Notes: generated by a model not told the origin, from the sequence alone. A DNA stretch of 50,175 nt from Prevotella sp. (GCA_017467565.1 JAFUSV010000138.1:1-50175), one strand, 5' to 3'. Positions 40,780-49,967 are shown, counted from the stretch's first letter. Numbers and translations are program-made.

Positions 40780-41835
40780 TCATTCGTAGTGCCTGATTCT
40801 CACGTCGATGCCATCGGCTTGGAGCTGTGAGGGAAGGGTGCTGACGTCCGTCTGACCGTAGTGATAGGGGAACAAGACCCGGGGGCGCACTGTCCTGGCG
40901 GCCTTCACCAGCTGGTCGATGGTCATCGTGTAGGGCTGATTGCAAGGCAGGAACGCGATGTCGATGTCCTTGATGTCGGCCATCTCGGGGATGTCCTCTG
41001 TGTCGCCAGCCACATAGATGCGCAGACCGTCGAGGGTCAGGATGTAGCCGTTGTCCCTACCCTTGGGGTGGAACTGCAGGTGACCTTCAGTAGTATTGTA
41101 GGCAGCAACGGCCTCGATGGTGAAGTCGTCAGCCACCTGACGTCTGTCGCCATTGGCCATCACCTCGCCAGAGCCATACATGTCGGCACAGCGCTTGTTG
41201 GTAATGAAGCGGGTCGTCTCGGCTGTCAGCGTCTTGATAGCCTCCTGGTCGAAGTGGTCGAAATGCTCATGGGTCACAAGGATATAGTCGGCCTTGGGCA
41301 TGGAGGCATAGCTGATGGTCCTGTCACCCAACTTGCTCACGGGGTCTATCATGATCTCTCTCCCGTCATACTCTATGCGGATGCTGGCATGAACGAGCGC
41401 ATGTATCCTGACGGTCTTTCCGCTCTTGGTACGGAACACGTCTACCTCGTAGGTGTCGGTGGTCACCGGCATGCCGGCAGACTTCCATGCCATGATGCCT
41501 CCACTGAGGTTGAAGCACCGATAGCCTGCGGCAGCCAACTGGCGGGAGGCATCGGCTGAGCGACGGCCGCTTCGGCAATAGACGGCCACGCTCCGCTCCA
41601 CGGGGAGTGCAGCCTTTGCCTTCTGCAGGAAATCGCCTTGTCGCACGTCGATATTCAACGCGCCCTCGATATGACCCTCCTTGTACTCCTCGGCAGTCCT
41701 TACGTCGAGCACTATGACGCCGGGCTCGGTCATCAGGTCGGCGAATGCATTCACATCGACATTATCAAAGTTATTCTGACCGCATGCCGATGTCAGTCCC
41801 AAGGCGGTCAGTAAGCTGGTCAATATTTTCTTCAT
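40780..41835 (-). CDS. Rhodanese-metallohydrolase fusion lipoprotein
   Basis: The 351-residue protein starts with a lipobox-like LGLTSACGQ (Cys18), so attachment to a membrane is predicted. Residues about 25-125 form a rhodanese domain (VIVLDVRTAEEYKEGHIEGA) with active-site Cys87 in VAVYCRSGRRSADAS. Residues about 130-351 are a metallo-beta-lactamase-fold domain of the UlaG-like type. Its metal ligands are in THEHFDHFD (His189, His191, Asp193, His194), GDTED and FPYHYG. Rhodaneses move sulfane sulfur. The hydrolase substrate is unknown. The order is opposite to that of persulfide dioxygenase-rhodanese fusions, where the metallohydrolase comes first. It follows the TonB receptor gene by 22 bp. 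Confidence 0.88.
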   Translation of the reverse strand: MKKILTSLLTALGLTSACGQNNFDNVDVNAFADLMTEPGVIVLDVRTAEEYKEGHIEGALNIDVRQGDFLQKAKAALPVERSVAVYCRSGRRSADASRQLAAAGYRCFNLSGGIMAWKSAGMPVTTDTYEVDVFRTKSGKTVRIHALVHASIRIEYDGREIMIDPVSKLGDRTISYASMPKADYILVTHEHFDHFDQEAIKTLTAETTRFITNKRCADMYGSGEVMANGDRRQVADDFTIEAVAAYNTTEGHLQFHPKGRDNGYILTLDGLRIYVAGDTEDIPEMADIKDIDIAFLPCNQPYTMTIDQLVKAARTVRPRVLFPYHYGQTDVSTLPSQLQADGIDVRIRHYE

Positions 41836-41857
41836 CTGTATGAAATGATTTTGGTAA

Positions 41858-43744
41858 TCAGAAATCTACGTTGACACCTGCCATGAAGGTGGCCAGGGGC
41901 ATGGGGTAGCCGTCTAAGAGTTCGTAATGCTGACGCATGAGGTTCTCGCCACGCACCCACAGCTTGAGTGAGGACAGCGGGCTGTAGGCCAGCGAGGCAT
42001 TGACGAGGGTGAACGTCTGATAAGGTGCCGTGGCGCTGCCCGTATAGTAGTTGCTCACGTGCTGGGTGCCGGCATGGACGGCGAAGGGTCCCTGCTGCCA
42101 GCGTATGCCTAAGTAGTCGACATACTCAGGGGTGCCCGGCTGCTCGCGCCCCTCCTGCTGATGGATATAGCTGCGGTTGGCATGCACCGTGAAATGGCGA
42201 TTGACACGGTAGCTGGCCTGCAGCTCGTAGCCCGCATTCTCGAACGAGCCGGTATTGATACGCCCTACGACGCCATCGGGCTTCACGCCCGTACCCACCA
42301 GGTTGTCGGCCTTCAGGTAGAAGATGTTGGTTTTGTAGGAGAAGCGGCCCAGCGTCTGCTGCCACGACAGCTCGTAGTTCCACAGCCGCTCGGCCTGCAG
42401 CGCCTCGTTGCCGTTGGTGCCATAGAAATAGAGTTCCATCATCGAGGGATTGCGGAAGCCCTTGGCTGCAGTGAGTTTCAGCACGCCGTCGCTGACAGGA
42501 CGTGCCACGATGCCGAACTGGGGCACCCACTCGCCTCCCGACACATTCTGCCAGTCGTAACGCAGGCCGGCATCGATGGTGAGCCACTCCAGCACGTCCT
42601 GACGGAAATCTACATAGGCAGCCCACTCGTTGCGATGACTCGTGCCTGTGCCTGCCTTGTAGTTGGTGGGTAGCACGGAGCCGTCGGCACGACTGGTGTT
42701 ATAGGCATAGCCGTATATATGCTGATAGTCGGCACCAATGGTGGTGTGGTTGCCCTCGAAGAGCTGGGCCGTCTCGAAGAAGGAGACGCCAGTCAGCGCA
42801 TCCTTCGAGCGGAAGAGGTTGGCCTGTGGCGTGTTGTTGTTCTTCATCGGACCGTAGCCGTCATTAATCTTATGGCGCCCAAAGTTGGAGTAGACCATCA
42901 GCGTTCCGTCGAGACCGTCGAAATGGTTGCTGACAGAAGCATTGACCACACCACGCGTGATGTACTGGTCGGCCTCGTACAGTGGACTGCTTACCGTCCC
43001 TGGGTGAGAGGCATTGAAATGAGTCACGTCGGCAGACAGACGGGCTATGAAGTTCTCGTTGATGTCATAACCCAGGTTCAGATAGCCGCCATACTGCTCG
43101 AAGCCCATGCGGGGACGGTGATTGTCCGAACGGCTGTACTGGGCAGCAGCTGTGCTGCTGAAGCGTCCCTGCCGTATCTGGTTGCTGACTTCAGCCTGTA
43201 TGGAGCCATAGCTGCCAGCACCCACGTTGATGGAGTTACGCACGCCGTCCTCGTGCATCTTGCGTGTGACGATATTCACCACGCCACCCATGGCATTGGA
43301 ACCGTAGAGTACGGACGAGGGACCGCTGACGACCTCCACACGTTCGGCCATCATCGTCTGGTAGGCATCGCCGATGGGATGGTCGAAGATGTTGGCATAC
43401 TGCGGATGCCCGTCGATGAGCACCAGCACCCGGGAGCCGCCTGAGAGGCCGCGGAGATTGAACGAGCCACTGCCTCCGCCACTGACGCCATAGCCCATGA
43501 CGCCACGACTGTTGATGAACAGTCCGGGCACCTCCTGCGTCAGCGTGGGCAGGATGCTCTGTTGGAAATTCCCCGTCAGCTGCTCACGCGAGACGACCGT
43601 CACGTTCATGGGCAAACGACTCACTTCGGTGGCATGACGGGTACCCGTGACTACCACCTCCTGCAGGGCCAGCGAATCCGTCTGTGCACTGCCTTGCAGC
43701 ACTAAGCCCGAGAGGGCCAGCGCTATCAGAAAATGTTTTTGCAT
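41858..43744 (-). CDS. TonB-dependent outer-membrane receptor
   Basis: The 628-residue protein has a signal peptide (to QGSAQ), a TonB box-like segment (LQEVVVTGTR, about residues 27-36), a plug domain (VTVVSREQLTGNFQQ through RVEVVSGPSSVLYGSNAMGG) and a barrel ending in LATFMAGVNVDF with a terminal Phe. It is similar in size to vitamin B12, siderophore and colicin receptors. The substrate cannot be deduced, and no cobalamin riboswitch was found upstream. The downstream gene is the rhodanese-metallohydrolase, so uptake of a sulfur-containing or metal-bound compound is possible but speculative. Confidence 0.93.
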   Translation of the reverse strand: MQKHFLIALALSGLVLQGSAQTDSLALQEVVVTGTRHATEVSRLPMNVTVVSREQLTGNFQQSILPTLTQEVPGLFINSRGVMGYGVSGGGSGSFNLRGLSGGSRVLVLIDGHPQYANIFDHPIGDAYQTMMAERVEVVSGPSSVLYGSNAMGGVVNIVTRKMHEDGVRNSINVGAGSYGSIQAEVSNQIRQGRFSSTAAAQYSRSDNHRPRMGFEQYGGYLNLGYDINENFIARLSADVTHFNASHPGTVSSPLYEADQYITRGVVNASVSNHFDGLDGTLMVYSNFGRHKINDGYGPMKNNNTPQANLFRSKDALTGVSFFETAQLFEGNHTTIGADYQHIYGYAYNTSRADGSVLPTNYKAGTGTSHRNEWAAYVDFRQDVLEWLTIDAGLRYDWQNVSGGEWVPQFGIVARPVSDGVLKLTAAKGFRNPSMMELYFYGTNGNEALQAERLWNYELSWQQTLGRFSYKTNIFYLKADNLVGTGVKPDGVVGRINTGSFENAGYELQASYRVNRHFTVHANRSYIHQQEGREQPGTPEYVDYLGIRWQQGPFAVHAGTQHVSNYYTGSATAPYQTFTLVNASLAYSPLSSLKLWVRGENLMRQHYELLDGYPMPLATFMAGVNVDF

Positions 43745-43796
43745 TGTTGTTGTTTTTTTGTATCACACACAACACAGCCGGACTTTTCGCCTTAAG

Positions 43797-43819
43797 CCTC
43801 CACTCGCCAGGGAGGGCAT
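43797..43819 (+). repeat. Degenerate GC-rich hairpin repeat, copy J
   Basis: CCTCCACTCGCCAGGGAGGG partly matches copy H (CCTCCCTCGCAGGGAGGGCT). It lies in the 195-bp gap between the receptor and secDF genes. Confidence 0.45.
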
Positions 43820-43882
43820 GACAGTGAACGTGAGCGATGGGGTTAGAGAGAAATATTCAACTCACGAGGAGTTGTCAGTTTA

Positions 43883-43918
43883 AAGAAGAAAAGGTACGCA
43901 TGTGTGCGCATGCGTACC
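43883..43918 (-). terminator. Intrinsic terminator of secDF
   Basis: A perfect 10-bp stem GGTACGCATG/CATGCGTACC with a 6-nt loop (43893-43918) is followed on the minus strand by TTTTCTTCTT. It is 21 bp past the secDF stop codon. Confidence 0.85.
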
Positions 43919-43939
43919 TTTCTTTATTATAGCAGTGAA

Positions 43940-46900
43940 TTACTTCTTCTGCTCAACCTCGTGCTTCTTGCCGCGTGTCATGATGAGGTAAGCGGTAGGA
44001 GCAGCGATGAAGATAGACGACAGTGTACCGAAGATGACACCCAGGATCATAGCGAACGAGAACGGACGGATGCTGTCGCCACCCAGGAAGAAGATGGTGA
44101 GCAGCACGACGAGCGTCGTCACCGAGGTGTTGATGGTACGGGCCAGCGTCTGGTTCAGCGAGTCGTTGAACAGCTGACGGCGGTCGCGCTTGGCATAGAG
44201 TCCGATGTTCTCACGGATACGGTCGAAGACCACCACCTTATCGTTAATAGAGTAACCTATCACCGTCAGGATAGCACCGATGAACGTCTGGTCGATCTCG
44301 AGCGACATGGGTACCCAGCCGTGCAGCAGGCTGAAGAAGCCGAGCACCACAAGGGCGTCGAAGAACAGAGCTACGATAGAACCCACCGAGAAGGCGACAT
44401 TGCGGAAACGCAGCAGGATGTAGAGGAAGATGGCTATCAGAGCGATGATGACGCTGATGAAGGCACCACGGGTGATGGTCTTAGCCATAGAAGGACCTAC
44501 CTTCATGGCGCTGACGATGGTAGCTACCTTCGAGCTGTCCTCGGGCACCTTGAACTGCTCCAGTGTGGCCTTTGTGATGAAGCCTGCCTCCTTGAACTTG
44601 CTGTAGAGGATATCCTCGGCACGCTCGTCGACCTCAGTATTGCTGGCCTCGATGTTCCAGTTGGTAGACACACGCACGGTGTTCTCGTCGCCCAGGGCGA
44701 TGACGCTGGTGTTAGCCTCCTTGCCCTTGTTGGCGCTGCTCTCCTCGTCGTTGACGAAGGCACCCTTCAGTACCGAGCGGACATCCTCGACGGGTACGTT
44801 CTTGTCGAGCTTCACGATGTAGTTACGACCACCGGTGAAGTCGATGCTGCGGCTGAGGCCACGCATGAAGAAGCTGGCGCAGAAGATGAGTGCTGCAATA
44901 CCCCAGATGCAATAAGACACCTTGTACTTACCCATGAAGTTGAACTTCGTGTTCTGCATGAGGTTCTTAGAGAACGGCGTGGTGAAGGTGAGGTTCTTCC
45001 AGCGATCCTTCTTCATCTGATGATCGTAGATGAGACGTGTCATAAACACAGCCGTGAAGAACGATACGCAGATACCGATGATCAGCGTCGTGGCGAAACC
45101 GCGGATAGGACCTGTACCGAAGACGTTGAGGATGATACCCGTGATCAGTGATGTCAAGTTAGAGTCGAAGATGGCCGAGAAGGCGTTAGAGTAACCCTTG
45201 TTGAGAGCCTCCTTGATGACCAGTCCGCGGCGCAGCTCCTCCTTGGTACGTTCGTAGATCAGCACGTTGGCGTCGACAGCCGTACCCAGCGTCAGCACGA
45301 TACCGGCGATACCAGGCATGGTCAGAGCGGCCTGGAACGAAGCCAGGATACCCAGCGTGAAGAAGAGGTTGAACAGCAGGGCCATGTTGGCCAGCATACC
45401 GGGAATGAAGTTGTAGAGCAGCACCATGACGCACATCAGCAGGATGAATGCCACGATGAACGAGGTGATACCCTGCTGGATGGACTGCTGTCCGAGTGAG
45501 GGACCTACCATCTGATAAGAGATGACGCGCGTAGGAGCAGGCATCTTACCAGAGTTCAGCGTGTTGGCCAAGTCCTTGGTCTCCTCGATGGTGAAGTTAC
45601 CAGATATCTGCGACTGTCCGCCGTTGATTTCGCTCTGGATGGTAGGAGCAGTGTAGACCACGTCATCCAGCACGACGGCGATGCAGCGGTGCAGGTTCTT
45701 CTTGGTCATGTCGGCCCAGATACGAGTACCCTCGGTATTCATCTGCATCGACACGATAGGCTTACTGTTCTCGAATCCGTCGGTAGCGCTGGTGATCACG
45801 TCACCCTCCAGACGGGGACGACCTGTTGCATCGGGCAACTTGATGGCATAGAGTTGGAACACCTCACCCTTGACGTTAGGATAGTAACGGGGATCGGCAG
45901 CCTTGGCACCCCACAGCATGCGAGCATCCTCGGGGATGATGCGCTTGGCCATCTCCGAACGGAACATCTTGTTGATGGCAGCTGTATCGTGGACGCTGGC
46001 GTAACCGATGACGGCTGTAGCCTCATGGTGCAGGTAGAGGGCGGGAGCCTTCGAGCCTGTGGCGGCAGCGGCGGTTTCATCCTTGGCAGCCTCACCGGCT
46101 ATCTCCTTGTTGAGGTCTACCACCTCGTCCTTCACCTCGCTGGAGTCGGTCTTCTCCTCAGCCACGGCCTCAGCGTTCTCCTGGGCCTCGGTGTTCTCCT
46201 GAGTCTCAGCGTTCTCCTCGGGCTGTGCAGCCTCTGCCTGCTGTTCAGCAGCGGGGGCTGCCTGAGCAGCCTGGTCGTTGACATAGGCCATCATCAGGTT
46301 CTGGATGTAACCGCCCACCTCGTTGGCATTGTAGCACTCCCAGAACTCCAGGTTAGCACTACCGGCCAGCAGCTTCAACACACGGTCCTTATCCTTCACA
46401 CCAGGCATTTCGACCATGATGCGCGACTGACCTTCCAGGCGCTGGATGTTGGGCTGTACGACACCGAACTTATCGACACGGTTGCGTACGATGTTCTCGG
46501 CATTGTCGATAGCCGACTTCACCTCAGCCTTCAGTGCACTGACGACCTCGCTGTCCGAGCTCTTGGTGTTCACCTTGTCACGCATCTTCTGCGTAGCAAA
46601 GATCTCGGCCAGGCGGCGTCCGCCGGCATTCTTGTTCCATTTCTCCACGAAGACATCGACAAAGTCGTTGCCCTTGCCTTCGTTCTCCACACGTGCCTCG
46701 CTGAGCGACTTACGGAAAGCGGGATCCTGCTTGTGGTCGGCCAGCACATCGATGATGTCGGGCTCCGACACTTCCAGGATAACGTTCATACCGCCTTTCA
46801 GGTCAAGGCCGAGGCCTATTTCCATCTCGCGGCAGTCCTTCAGGTTGTAGACCCAGAACCATACACTATTAGTTTCCACAGAGTCCTTGTACTCTTTGGC

Positions 46901-47035
46901 CAGCTGTGGATTCGTCTTCTCGAGGTCAGCTATCTTGTTCTCGTGATAGCGAGTGACAAACGAGAAGGAAAGATAAAAGCAGCAGATCAGTACGAGCGCT
47001 ACTGCAATAAACTTTACAATTCCTTTGTTTTGCAT
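43940..47035 (-). CDS. secDF: SecDF fusion, protein translocase accessory subunit
   Basis: The 1,031-residue membrane protein fuses SecD (about 1-640) and SecF (about 690-1000), as is usual in Bacteroidota. It uses the proton gradient to complete protein export through SecYEG. It has the conserved GLGLDLKGG motif (74-82), the SecD segment GIAGIVLTLGTAVDANVLIY and the SecF segment FTGGRNYIVKL, then TVIGYSINDKVVVFDRIRE. Residues about 255-330 in the periplasmic P1 domain are a low-complexity Ala/Glu/Gln insert. The start at 47035 has a basic n-region and membrane helix 7-27. It is transcribed alone from 47083-47090. Confidence 0.96.
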   Translation of the reverse strand: MQNKGIVKFIAVALVLICCFYLSFSFVTRYHENKIADLEKTNPQLAKEYKDSVETNSVWFWVYNLKDCREMEIGLGLDLKGGMNVILEVSEPDIIDVLADHKQDPAFRKSLSEARVENEGKGNDFVDVFVEKWNKNAGGRRLAEIFATQKMRDKVNTKSSDSEVVSALKAEVKSAIDNAENIVRNRVDKFGVVQPNIQRLEGQSRIMVEMPGVKDKDRVLKLLAGSANLEFWECYNANEVGGYIQNLMMAYVNDQAAQAAPAAEQQAEAAQPEENAETQENTEAQENAEAVAEEKTDSSEVKDEVVDLNKEIAGEAAKDETAAAATGSKAPALYLHHEATAVIGYASVHDTAAINKMFRSEMAKRIIPEDARMLWGAKAADPRYYPNVKGEVFQLYAIKLPDATGRPRLEGDVITSATDGFENSKPIVSMQMNTEGTRIWADMTKKNLHRCIAVVLDDVVYTAPTIQSEINGGQSQISGNFTIEETKDLANTLNSGKMPAPTRVISYQMVGPSLGQQSIQQGITSFIVAFILLMCVMVLLYNFIPGMLANMALLFNLFFTLGILASFQAALTMPGIAGIVLTLGTAVDANVLIYERTKEELRRGLVIKEALNKGYSNAFSAIFDSNLTSLITGIILNVFGTGPIRGFATTLIIGICVSFFTAVFMTRLIYDHQMKKDRWKNLTFTTPFSKNLMQNTKFNFMGKYKVSYCIWGIAALIFCASFFMRGLSRSIDFTGGRNYIVKLDKNVPVEDVRSVLKGAFVNDEESSANKGKEANTSVIALGDENTVRVSTNWNIEASNTEVDERAEDILYSKFKEAGFITKATLEQFKVPEDSSKVATIVSAMKVGPSMAKTITRGAFISVIIALIAIFLYILLRFRNVAFSVGSIVALFFDALVVLGFFSLLHGWVPMSLEIDQTFIGAILTVIGYSINDKVVVFDRIRENIGLYAKRDRRQLFNDSLNQTLARTINTSVTTLVVLLTIFFLGGDSIRPFSFAMILGVIFGTLSSIFIAAPTAYLIMTRGKKHEVEQKK

Positions 47036-47333
47036 TTTAATTATTATGTTATTTATTATATATTACGCGCATTTTAGCTTGCAAATATAGTGATTTTTTT
47101 ACACTAGAGAAAATTTTCAGCCATTTTTCCTTCATTTTTTAAGTTTTATCCACGTTTTATGGCAGAAAAAGGGTGTTTTTGTGTCACTTTTTATAGTTTA
47201 CTGCCGCACATGGCCTGTTGACGGAAGTATTGTTTTTACCCAGCCTAAGAGCACATCCTCCCCTCAAATCATTTCCGAAATCATTACATCACATCATAAC
47301 ACTTCCCACTTATCACTTTTCACTTCCCACTTC
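47036..47333. other. Intergenic region upstream of secDF
   Basis: About 298 bp with no gene. It holds the secDF promoter, an A/T-rich tract with one near-consensus DnaA-box-like TTATCCACG (47146-47154), and a pyrimidine-rich simple repeat next to the 3' end of the EEP gene. No terminator for the EEP gene was recognised. Confidence 0.6.
47083..47090 (-). promoter_or_regulatory. -7 promoter element of secDF
   Basis: TATATTTG on the minus strand, 48 bp before the secDF ATG; the leader is very A/T-rich. Confidence 0.7.
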
Positions 47334-47340
47334 TCATTTC
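47285..47340 (+). repeat. Pyrimidine-rich simple repeat
   Basis: Variations of CACTTCCCACTTATCACTTT and CACTTCCCACTTCTCATTTC run over about 55 bp and reach the last codons of the EEP gene. Same type of simple repeat as at 27301 and 49891. Confidence 0.65.
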
Positions 47341-48422
47341 TGAAAGTGTCCGTCGAGCATCATCCAGCATTTGACGGGATAGTGGTCGCTGGCCTTGATA
47401 GCATCGTCTACTTCGCAGCGGGATGGCTGGAAGTGGCTGGAGCACATCATCTGGTCGATACGGAAGCTGAAACCCTTCTGATTATACGAGATGCCAGCGC
47501 CCGTGCCTGTCTCGACGTAGCAGTCTGTCAAGTTCTGAGCGATGGTATGTCGCACATACGAGATGGGGGTGTCGTTGAAATCGCCGCATACAATGAGCGG
47601 ATAGCCCTTGTGAGCCTCAACGTATTTGTGCACGGCATCGGCCTGCGGGGCACGCAGAGCCATGGCGTCGCTCACCTTTTTGATGAGCGTGCGCGTACCG
47701 TCCTCCATAGCCTTGCCTCCTATCTCGCCCTTCAGTATGTTCTTGTATTTCTCCCGGTCGTTGGGGTTCAGGTGAAAGCTCTCCAAGTGGTTGTTGACCA
47801 CGATGACCTCGCGCTTACCCACTTTCAGGAAGAAAGCCACGGAGCCGTTGGCATCCGACTTATACTCTATACGCTCTTTCCTGATGATGGGGTAGCGGGT
47901 GTGAATGCCAAGCACGTTGGTGTAGCCCTCCTTGTGGTTCACATGCACGGTATCGTTGAAGGGGAAGAGCTCGGCCAGCCGCTCCATGGTGGGCGTGTTC
48001 TGCAACATATCCTCCTGCAGGCATACGATATGGGGTTTCTCGCGCTTCAGGTAGTTGTATATGCTGTCAAAGCAGTTGCCGTAGTCCTTGTTGCCCTGGT
48101 AGCCGCATACATTGTACGACATCACCTTGATGCTCCCCTCGGGCACCTTCGACGAGCCGTGAAGCGGGAAGTAGGTGTGCACGGGACCATAGGCAACGAT
48201 GAACCCCAGCAGCGGTATCCACAGGCGTTTCCACTTAATGAGCACCCATGCCACAAGGAACAGCAGGTTGATGATGATGAAGAAAGGCAGCGTCATGCCT
48301 ATGCAAGCCAACACGGGGTGACTGACGGGGTTGATGCGGTCGCTGTAACCCACCAGGATGAGCATCACCGCAACTGCCACGCTGGCACCGGTAAAGACGT
48401 GCATCAATATATTCTTCAACAT
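47334..48422 (-). CDS. Membrane-anchored EEP-family hydrolase
   Basis: The 362-residue protein has three N-terminal membrane helices (about 8-28, 38-62, 68-88), then an endonuclease/exonuclease/phosphatase domain. Its active-site motifs are MSYNVCG, IVCLQED, VVNNHLES, VCGDFNDTP and IKASDHYPV, all present, so Mg-dependent hydrolysis of a phosphodiester or phosphate ester is expected. Family members include nucleases, inositol phosphatases and sphingomyelinases, and the substrate cannot be chosen here. Bacteroidota commonly encode this next to the rhomboid gene, as here (42 bp gap), so the two are likely co-transcribed. Confidence 0.92.
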   Translation of the reverse strand: MLKNILMHVFTGASVAVAVMLILVGYSDRINPVSHPVLACIGMTLPFFIIINLLFLVAWVLIKWKRLWIPLLGFIVAYGPVHTYFPLHGSSKVPEGSIKVMSYNVCGYQGNKDYGNCFDSIYNYLKREKPHIVCLQEDMLQNTPTMERLAELFPFNDTVHVNHKEGYTNVLGIHTRYPIIRKERIEYKSDANGSVAFFLKVGKREVIVVNNHLESFHLNPNDREKYKNILKGEIGGKAMEDGTRTLIKKVSDAMALRAPQADAVHKYVEAHKGYPLIVCGDFNDTPISYVRHTIAQNLTDCYVETGTGAGISYNQKGFSFRIDQMMCSSHFQPSRCEVDDAIKASDHYPVKCWMMLDGHFQK

Positions 48423-48464
48423 ATTCTCCTACAAATATAGAAATAAGGACTTGAGGAGGACGGC

Positions 48465-49325
48465 CTACCGCTCGTGACTGGCGTCAAACAGACGCTGCTT
48501 CTCGTCCTTGGTCAGACTGTCGTAGCCGCTCTTGCGTATCTTGTCCAGTATCTTGTCTATCTCGTCCTGTCGAGCCTTCTTGCGGGCATTGTACTCCATG
48601 TCGGTCTCGCGGGTCGTCGTGGAGGTGTAGCTGCTGCCTTGACGCCCCGTGGGCTTATGCTGCTCGAAGCGCTGCTTCATGTTTCCGAAGATATTGCCGG
48701 CAGCACCCCAGTTGGCCCCGCTGTACGGGTGCTTGCGCCAATAGCGTATCAGCAAGAAGCCGAAGAGCATGCCACCCAGATGGGCGATATGAGCCACACC
48801 GTCGGCTGACGACGACATGGCCGACAGCAACTCGATAGCAGCATAGATGCACACAAACCACTTGGCCTTGATGGGTACTGGCAGCGGGAAGATGAAGATA
48901 CGCTCCTCGGGGAACGTCATACCGAAGGCCAGCAGAATGGCATAGACGGCACCCGACGCACCGATGGTAATGCTGGGCACAGGCAGGTCGCCATAGTTGA
49001 AGAACTGCACGATCTCCTGGCAGAGACCGGCTCCCACGCCGCAGATAATGTAATAAAAAATGAAACGCTTCGGACCCCACACTCGTTCTATCACGCAACC
49101 AAACATCCAGAGTGCGAACATATTGAAGAACAAATGGGCAAAACCGCCATGCAGAAACATGTAGGTAACAAACTGATAGACATGGAACTCCTCGGCCTTG
49201 AAGTAGTACAGGCCACCCCATTGCTCCAGGCTGATGCCCTGCTGACTCAGGATGAGTGCAGCCAGAAAGACTAAAATGTTGACAAGCAACAAGTTCTTTG
49301 TAACGGTAGGTATGTTTCGAAACAT
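48465..49325 (-). CDS. Rhomboid-family intramembrane serine protease
   Basis: The 286-residue protein has six to seven membrane helices. The catalytic dyad is Ser124 in TIGASGAVYAI and His182 in HIAHLGGMLFG. The conserved HGGFAHLFFNMFALW segment (His59, His64, Asn68) is also there. The cytoplasmic tail (about 200-286) ends in EIDKILDKIRKSGYDSLTKD, a short helical domain that is common in Bacteroidota rhomboids (DUF6576-like, from memory). It cleaves membrane proteins within the bilayer; its targets are unknown. It is the first gene of a rhomboid-EEP unit under the promoter at 49381-49388. Confidence 0.95.
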   Translation of the reverse strand: MFRNIPTVTKNLLLVNILVFLAALILSQQGISLEQWGGLYYFKAEEFHVYQFVTYMFLHGGFAHLFFNMFALWMFGCVIERVWGPKRFIFYYIICGVGAGLCQEIVQFFNYGDLPVPSITIGASGAVYAILLAFGMTFPEERIFIFPLPVPIKAKWFVCIYAAIELLSAMSSSADGVAHIAHLGGMLFGFLLIRYWRKHPYSGANWGAAGNIFGNMKQRFEQHKPTGRQGSSYTSTTTRETDMEYNARKKARQDEIDKILDKIRKSGYDSLTKDEKQRLFDASHER

Positions 49326-49380
49326 CTTTATATATTTACGATTTGACGATTTACTATTTACAATTTATGCTTTGTGGGTG

Positions 49381-49388
49381 CAAAATTA
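49381..49388 (-). promoter_or_regulatory. -7 promoter element of the rhomboid/EEP unit
   Basis: TAATTTTG on the minus strand, 56 bp before the ATG. The leader contains a simple repeat of the ATTTACTATTTACAATTT type. Confidence 0.65.
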
Positions 49389-49493
49389 CGAAAAATATCT
49401 GTTTTTTGATGAAAAAAAGGGTCATATACAACTATTTTTGATGAAAAATCTCATTTTTTCTGAAATTTTGTTTGTTTTCTGAATACTTTGTCT

Positions 49494-49501
49494 TATATTT
49501 G
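49494..49501 (+). promoter_or_regulatory. Promoter of HU gene (-33 and -7)
   Basis: TATATTTG at -7 has TTTG at 49471-49474, 19 bp upstream, which is a complete Bacteroidota housekeeping promoter. It is the clearest promoter in the window. The leader is about 48 nt. Confidence 0.8.
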
Positions 49502-49553
49502 CGGTAGAATTTTGTAACAAAACATTTTTTTCACTTTAAAATTAACTCAATTT

Positions 49554-49826
49554 ATGAACAAGACAGAATTGGTTGAGAAGATTGCAGCTGGTGCTGGTCT
49601 CTCAAAGGCAGATGCAAAGAAGGCTCTCGATGCAGCCGTTGTAGCAGTTAAGAACGCCCTGATCGCAGGTGACAAGATTGCCCTCGTCGGTTTCGGTACA
49701 TTCAGCGTCAACGAGCGCCCCGCTCGTGAGGGTATCAACCCCGCTACCAAGGCAAAGATTAAGATTGCTGCTAAGAAGGTTGCTAAGTTCAAGGCTGGTG
49801 CCGAGCTTGCCGACGCTCTGAACTAA
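49554..49826 (+). CDS. HU-family DNA-binding protein
   Basis: The 90-residue protein is a complete [22 protein letters not shown] at the start, the dimer core [20 protein letters not shown], the DNA-binding arm with the Asn-Pro at 62-63 and a basic C-terminus. HU dimers bend and compact DNA in the nucleoid. Codon use is strongly biased (high-expression type), matching the strong promoter. The gene stands alone and ends in a terminator. Confidence 0.97.
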   Translation: MNKTELVEKIAAGAGLSKADAKKALDAAVVAVKNALIAGDKIALVGFGTFSVNERPAREGINPATKAKIKIAAKKVAKFKAGAELADALN

Positions 49827-49849
49827 GTCCTAATTTGTAAAGAAAAAGT

Positions 49850-49890
49850 AAAGCGGTGACTTCCCCCGAGGGAGTTACCGCTTTTTCTTT
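49850..49890 (+). terminator. Intrinsic terminator of HU gene
   Basis: AAGCGGT (49851-49857) pairs with ACCGCTT (49877-49883), with a further TCCC/GGGA inner stem; five T in a row and another T-run follow. Confidence 0.85.
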
Positions 49891-49940
49891 TTGAAGTTTG
49901 AAGTTTGAAGTTTGAAATTTCAAACATCAAACTTCAAACA
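49891..49940. repeat. 7-bp simple repeat (GAAGTTT)n with inverted continuation
   Basis: Three to four units of TTTGAAG are followed by reverse-complement CTTCAAA units (TTGAAATTTCAAACATCAAA), making a dyad. Confidence 0.75.
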
Positions 49941-49947
49941 TAAGCAG

Positions 49948-49967
49948 CTCCCCTCCCATGTAGGGGA
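49948..49967 (+). repeat. GC-rich hairpin repeat, copy K (core)
   Basis: CTCCCCTCCCATGTAGGGGA, the exact reverse complement of 50083-50102. The tail AGGGGTGGGGT follows only after an about 40-bp interruption (near 50001-50011). Confidence 0.8.

Noticed and set aside
43745..43939. Cobalamin riboswitch before the TonB receptor
   Set aside because: No conserved B12-box or multi-stem structure could be found; the only strong hairpin is the secDF terminator.
43904..45151. 415-codon plus-strand frame opposite secDF
   Set aside because: Antisense to conserved SecF sequence; highly charged, repetitive composition and no recognisable motif.
47146..47154. DnaA box as a sign of a replication origin
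   Set aside because: A single near-match TTATCCACG in A/T-rich DNA; no cluster of boxes and no dnaA or dnaN nearby.
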